Shown piece after piece: positions 60,206 to 64,000 of a stretch of DNA of 64,000 nt (its first letter is position 1; each line of letters opens with the position of its first letter). The stretch spans positions 62,001 to 126,000 of the forward strand of contig CALUQY010000002.1 of the NCBI GenBank assembly GCA_944323035.1. The letters are read 5' to 3'. The position numbers and the translations under genes are program-made. Origin of the DNA: Candidatus Gastranaerophilales bacterium (GTDB lineage Bacteria > Cyanobacteriota > Vampirovibrionia > Gastranaerophilales > Gastranaerophilaceae). The notes below the pieces were generated by a model. It worked only from the letters and a program-made list of their open reading frames with translations. It was not told the origin of the DNA and did not search any database.

Positions 60206-60833
60206 GAAAAAAGTATGTGTATTTGCATCTTCCAGCAATTTTTTAGATGAAATTTATTATGAAGAAGTGTCTGAATTGGGCTGTTTACTTGGCAAATCTA
60301 ATTTTGATGTAGTTTATGGCGGCAGTAATCTGGGCTTGATGTGGAGCTGCGTTAAGGCTGCAAAACTTGAAGGTGCAAAGGTTTATGGGGTAATGCCTGA
60401 AAAACTTTATAATATTCTTGGCGATGAGTCGACCGGTATTTGCGATGAACTTCACGTCAGCGAAAATATGCGCACAAGAAAGGCAAAACTTGATGAAATT
60501 TCTGACGCGGTTGTTGCGGTTCCGGGCGGGTTTGGTACTCTGGAAGAGCTTTCTGAGATGATTGTTCAAAAACAGCTTGGCTATAACGCAAAGCCGATTG
60601 TAATTTTCAATGTTAATCATTATTATGATAAATTATTGGAATTTTTTGAACAAATGATGAAAGAGGATTTTGCGAACGAAAACTGCCGTGAGTTGTATTA
60701 TGTTGCGGCTACGGCGCAGGAAGTCGTCGACTACCTCAACTCATACAAGGCGGTTGAGCGGATTATTGATAAAGAAGCGATTTATAACCGTCCGAGAAAG
60801 ACTCGCGATAAGGAACCTGAGCGAGTCTTTTGA
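60198..60833 (+). CDS. LOG-family protein (TIGR00730)
   Basis: 211 residues from ATG 60198. Lonely-guy/cytokinin-activating nucleoside 5'-monophosphate phosphoribohydrolase fold: 'VVYGGSNLGLMWSCVKAAKL', 'NMRTRKAKLDEISDAVVAVP' and the signature 'PGGFGTLEELSEMI'. Hydrolyses nucleoside monophosphates to base and ribose phosphate. The last 14 residues (RPRKTRDKEPERVF) and stop are coded by the dispersed repeat at 60796, so the native C-terminus was replaced. Confidence 0.92.
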   Translation: MNKKKVCVFASSSNFLDEIYYEEVSELGCLLGKSNFDVVYGGSNLGLMWSCVKAAKLEGAKVYGVMPEKLYNILGDESTGICDELHVSENMRTRKAKLDEISDAVVAVPGGFGTLEELSEMIVQKQLGYNAKPIVIFNVNHYYDKLLEFFEQMMKEDFANENCRELYYVAATAQEVVDYLNSYKAVERIIDKEAIYNRPRKTRDKEPERVF

Positions 60834-60985
60834 GTGGCGTATTAGACAGCGCAGCCGCTACGGCTCGCGGTTCAGCGCGAGCGAGCTGAGGCATTCTAGG
60901 GCAAAACCGCGCTTTTGCCTGAATGCCGTTAAGCGCGAGTCGAGCAAGAAGCGAGGCGGTGGCGGCGGAGAACTGCTTTATTCGC
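60796..60985 (+). repeat. Dispersed GC-rich structured repeat, long copy
   Basis: Stem AAAGACTCGC (60797-60806) with GCGAGTCTTT (60821-60830), spacing identical to the stem at 15737-15770 but with two compensating base-pair changes. Then TGAGTGGCGTATTAGACAGC, a GC-rich middle with several hairpins, and the end GGCGGCGGAGAACTGCTTTATT. Confidence 0.75.
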
Positions 60986-61066
60986 TAGTATTGACAGGCA
61001 AGCTTGACTTTTTTTACTTTATACTTTATACTTTTAAAATAAGCAAACTATCAAGTATGAGGTTAT

Positions 61067-61957
61067 ATGGAAAAACTTCTGTCAGAAATTGAAGAAAATA
61101 AGGTTAAGCTTAAAGAACTTTTGAAAAATCCTGCTAATGCCGTTGAGCTTAATAAATGGCTTAAGACAGAATTAGCTTATACTTCCAACGCTATTGAGGG
61201 TAATACTTTAACCAGAAAAGAAACACAGCTTGTAATTGAGGAAAACCTGACATCTTCTCCCAAGCCATTGAGAAATTATATTGAAGCTGTTAACCATGCA
61301 CGGGCTTTTGAAAAAATTTTGGATTTTATTTCTAACGGTTCAAATTTTGATGAAAGGAATGTTCTTGAAATCCACAGGCTAATTTTAACCGGTCTTGATG
61401 ACACTAATGCAGGGTTTTACAGAAATTGCAGGGTTCGGATTTCCGGTTCTGATGTTATTTTGCCAAACCCGCTGAAAGTTCCTCAGTTGATGACGGAATT
61501 TTATGACTGGTTGTTTGAAAACTTAAATGAAGAGCCGATAACTGCTGTCATGGCTCATTTAAAATTTGTTTCTATTCACCCTTTTGTGGACGGTAACGGA
61601 CGAACAGCCAGATTACTGATGAATGCTTTGTTATTACAATCCGGTTATACTCCTATTATTATACGTCCGGCAGATAGGAAAAAGTATCTTGCTGCAATTG
61701 AAAAATTTCAAATTAATAACGATAGCGAAACATATTTAAAATTAATGCTAAGGTTACTCAATCGTACTATGAATATAGTTATAAATATGCTGACAGTACC
61801 TATAGAAGACGATTCTTCCGAACTGCTTACGATTTCAAAATTCGCGAAGCTCAAGGGGGTTCCTGTTTCTACGATAAGATATTGGGTTGATATCGGTAAA
61901 ATAAAACCAACCGGATATACCAATTCCGGTTATATGCTGTTTAGTAAGAACATGTAA
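61067..61957 (+). CDS. Fic-domain protein with MerR-like C-terminal HTH
   Basis: 296 residues. Inhibitory motif 'YTSNAIEGNTLTRKE' (SxxxEG) and catalytic 'IHPFVDGNGRTARLLMNALL'. The C-terminal 40 residues ('KLKGVPVSTIRYWVDIGKIK') look like a MerR-type winged helix that recognises DNA. It is therefore a likely self-regulated AMP-transferase or related enzyme, distinct from the Fic protein at 36127, which has a different C-terminal domain. RBS is weak (GAGGTTAT). Confidence 0.9.
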   Translation: MEKLLSEIEENKVKLKELLKNPANAVELNKWLKTELAYTSNAIEGNTLTRKETQLVIEENLTSSPKPLRNYIEAVNHARAFEKILDFISNGSNFDERNVLEIHRLILTGLDDTNAGFYRNCRVRISGSDVILPNPLKVPQLMTEFYDWLFENLNEEPITAVMAHLKFVSIHPFVDGNGRTARLLMNALLLQSGYTPIIIRPADRKKYLAAIEKFQINNDSETYLKLMLRLLNRTMNIVINMLTVPIEDDSSELLTISKFAKLKGVPVSTIRYWVDIGKIKPTGYTNSGYMLFSKNM

Positions 61958-62002
61958 TATATTCGCATTGAGGTCGCGAAAAAATACAAATTTTATATTT
62001 TA

Positions 62003-62011
62003 TGCTATAAT
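62003..62011 (+). promoter_or_regulatory. Extended -10 promoter of gatB
   Basis: TGCTATAAT after a T-rich stretch, 24 nt before the ATG; RBS AAAGGAG. Confidence 0.55.
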
Positions 62012-62034
62012 ATGAGCATTATAAAGGAGAAATT

Positions 62035-63477
62035 ATGGAGACATTAAGAGATAAGTATGAAGTAGTTATAGGGCTGGAAGTTCACGCCCAGTTGAAAACA
62101 AAGTCAAAGATTTTTGCTCCGGACGGCACCGAGTTCGGGCAGGAACCTAATACGCAAACCTCACCTATTACATTAGGTATGCCGGGTGTGCTTCCGGTTC
62201 TTAACAAAGAAGCGGTTAATATGGGTATCCTGACAGGTCTTGCGCTTAATTGCCAAATCCCTGAACGCTGCAAATTTGACAGAAAACAATACTTCTACCC
62301 TGATCTGCCGAAAGGTTATCAGATTTCTCAATATGATGAACCTATTTGCGTAAATGGTTATCTTGAAATCGGCGGTAAAAAAATCGGTATTACCAGAGCG
62401 CACCTTGAGGAAGATGCCGGAAAACTTGTTCACGCCGGCGCTGACGGGCTTGCAGGTTCAAGCTATTCCCTCGTTGACCTCAACAGAGCCGGAACTCCGC
62501 TTCTTGAAATCGTATCAGAACCTGATATGAGATCCTCCGCTGAAGCAAGAGCTTATATGGAAGAACTCAGAAATATCGTCCGATATATCGGCGTTTGTGA
62601 CGGCAACCTTGAAGAAGGCTCTATGAGATGCGACGCTAATATTTCAATTATGCCGAAAGGTTCTGATAAATTCGGCACCCGCGCTGAAATCAAAAACGTA
62701 AACAGTTTCTCCGCGCTTCAAAGAGCAATTGAATACGAAATTGACCGCCAGATTGAAATTGTTGAAGAAGGCGGAAAAGTTGTTCAGGAAACGCGCCTCT
62801 GGGATGATAACGCAAAAGAAACCCGCTCTATGAGAGGTAAAGAGGACGCGCACGATTACAGATACTTCCCTGAACCGGATTTGAAACCGCTTGTTATTTC
62901 ACGTGAATGGGTTCAGGAAATTAAGGACAAAATGCCGGAACTGCCTGCTCAAAAACGTGCAAGATATCAAAGTTTGGGCTTGAGCGAATATGATGCAAAC
63001 GTTGTTGTTGAACAAATGGAGCTTGCACTGTTCTTTGACAGAGTTCTTGAACTCGGCGCTAATGCCAAAACGGCCGTAAACTTTATCATGGGCGAAATCG
63101 CGGCTTACCTAAAAGAAGAAAAACTTGAACTCGCCCAAACAAAATTATCACCGGAAAACCTTGCCGAATTGATTTCGTTAATCGAAAAAGGTACAATTTC
63201 CAACAATATCGGTAAACAAATTATTATTGATATGATGCAGACGGGCAAAGCTGCTTCCAAAATCGTTGAAGAAAAAGGCTTGAGCCAGATTACCGATGAA
63301 AGCGCGATTAAAGAAATTGTTCAAAAAGTGGTTGACGCTAACCCTAATCAGGTCGCTGCATACAAGGGCGGCAAAGTTCAACTCTTTGGCTTCTTTGTCG
63401 GTCAGGTTATGAAGGAAACCAAGGGCAGAGCTAACCCGAAAACTGTTAATGAACTTTTGAAAGAACTTTTAGGCTAG
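62035..63477 (+). CDS. gatB: Aspartyl/glutamyl-tRNA amidotransferase subunit B
   Basis: Converts misacylated Glu-tRNA(Gln) (and Asp-tRNA(Asn)) to the amide form together with GatA and GatC. 480 residues, full length. '[20 protein letters not shown]', '[16 protein letters not shown]', '[20 protein letters not shown]', '[11 protein letters not shown]', '[12 protein letters not shown]', and the YqeY-like tail ending '[16 protein letters not shown]'. gatA and gatC are elsewhere. Confidence 0.97.
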   Translation: METLRDKYEVVIGLEVHAQLKTKSKIFAPDGTEFGQEPNTQTSPITLGMPGVLPVLNKEAVNMGILTGLALNCQIPERCKFDRKQYFYPDLPKGYQISQYDEPICVNGYLEIGGKKIGITRAHLEEDAGKLVHAGADGLAGSSYSLVDLNRAGTPLLEIVSEPDMRSSAEARAYMEELRNIVRYIGVCDGNLEEGSMRCDANISIMPKGSDKFGTRAEIKNVNSFSALQRAIEYEIDRQIEIVEEGGKVVQETRLWDDNAKETRSMRGKEDAHDYRYFPEPDLKPLVISREWVQEIKDKMPELPAQKRARYQSLGLSEYDANVVVEQMELALFFDRVLELGANAKTAVNFIMGEIAAYLKEEKLELAQTKLSPENLAELISLIEKGTISNNIGKQIIIDMMQTGKAASKIVEEKGLSQITDESAIKEIVQKVVDANPNQVAAYKGGKVQLFGFFVGQVMKETKGRANPKTVNELLKELLG

Positions 63478-63493
63478 TAATCAGAGGGAACTA

Positions 63494-64000
63494 ATGTTTT
63501 TCAGAAAGAAAAAAGACAAAACTTTCATGGAGCGTGAAATTTACGCTCAGCCAAAAATCTTGAATGATATTCTTGAATGTTACGTAAGCGGTGATGAGAT
63601 AAAGTTTGATATTCCTACCGGAATAGAAAAAGTTATACTTGTCGCAAGCGGCTCCTCATACAATTGCGCCCGTTTCAGCGCCGATCTTTTTGACAAAATC
63701 GCAAATATTGAAGCTTCGGCGGTCTATTCAAGCGAATTCCTCCTGAAATCCATTATTCCGCACAGTGAAAACCTGCTCTACATTTTTATAACGCAGTCGG
63801 GCGAAACTTCTGATACTAACAAGGCGTTGATGAAGGCTAAGGAGTATAACCTCAAAACCCTTTGTATAACAAATTCCGAAAATTCTTCAATCTGGAAACT
63901 TGCAGATTATCAGATTAACTGCCACGCCGGTGAGGAAAAAAGCATTGCTGCAACAAAATCTCTTACCGCTCAAATGCTTTGTACAACTTTGCTCGTCTTG
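63494..64000 (+). CDS. SIS-domain sugar isomerase, partial
   Basis: ATG 63494 (RBS AGAGGGA), open to the window edge: 169 residues. It begins MFFRKKKDKTFMEREIYAQP and has the SIS motifs 'VILVASGSSYNCARFSADLF', 'IFITQSGETSDTNKALMKAK' and 'EEKSIAATKSLTAQMLC'. This matches the isomerase half of glucosamine-6-phosphate synthase (GlmS), including 'ME-EI--QP', but the N-terminal glutaminase domain is absent. Probably a GlmS-like deaminase/isomerase (AgaS or FrlB type). Confidence 0.85.
   Translation, partial: MFFRKKKDKTFMEREIYAQPKILNDILECYVSGDEIKFDIPTGIEKVILVASGSSYNCARFSADLFDKIANIEASAVYSSEFLLKSIIPHSENLLYIFITQSGETSDTNKALMKAKEYNLKTLCITNSENSSIWKLADYQINCHAGEEKSIAATKSLTAQMLCTTLLVL

Overview
The window is a low-GC bacterial chromosome segment. 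I read it as an uncultured gut cyanobacterium-relative (Vampirovibrionia/Melainabacteria, order Gastranaerophilales). This is an inference from gene content, not a database match. It rests on several pilin-like proteins sharing the segment AEILLSLTIIGVVAAITLPSL-type N-terminus and a 'YDLNG-KGPN-GKD-GF' core, a diderm-type type IV pilus set (PilM/N fusion, PilO, PilT), an AMIN-domain cell-wall amidase, a Ycf45/SpoIIIAA-like AAA ATPase and a fermentative-type Rex repressor.

Layout. 1-4.5 kb: partial acetolactate synthase, RNase PH, membrane and zinc-ribbon proteins, PHP esterase. 4.5-12 kb: accessory genes (five small XRE regulators lie between 4.5 and 23.4 kb, plus a HEPN/MNT pair, a pilin with a DUF1566-like tip, GIY-YIG nuclease and a RelE-type toxin-antitoxin) around gyrA. 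12-22 kb: rex, pdxJ, YtxH-type envelope genes, a broken pilin, sigma factor, rlmB, nadA and pilMN-pilO. 22-28 kb: radical SAM protein, acyltransferase, an ADP-ribosyltransferase-like protein, rplI, Ycf45-like ATPase. 28-30 kb: a second RelE-type module with an extra small ORF, then a pilin gene interrupted by a 12-G tract. 30.1-31.8 kb: tRNA-Leu, a putative replication origin with six identical DnaA-box-like sites, dnaN. 32-41.5 kb: crcB, a second HEPN/MNT pair, rpmI-rplT, yajQ, a self-regulating Fic gene, rdgB-uppS-trx, DnaQ-like exonuclease, OPA transporter. 41.5-49.3 kb: repeat-rich DNA, comF, SNF2 helicase, a truncated pilin and a HicBA pair whose toxin is broken by a stop codon. 49.3-64 kb: recF, pilT, a sugar-alcohol-type dehydrogenase, a candidate type I toxin-antitoxin, murI-amidase, rny-ymdB-PHP, LOG protein, Fic, gatB and a partial SIS-domain isomerase.

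Themes. Pilus genes are scattered (platform at 19.7 kb, PilT at 50.8 kb), while four pilin genes carry a lectin-like C-terminal domain; two of these are broken and one looks switchable by G-tract slippage. Regulators and toxins repeatedly have a -10 hexamer 6-9 nt before the start codon, which suggests leaderless mRNAs. A family of GC-rich dispersed repeats with covarying stems sits between genes and in one case supplies the C-terminus of a protein.

The best candidate for an undescribed system is at 52.87-53.12 kb: a 24-residue hydrophobic peptide with a very strong but hairpin-occluded ribosome-binding site, its own promoter, and an opposing promoter plus terminator that would make an antisense RNA.
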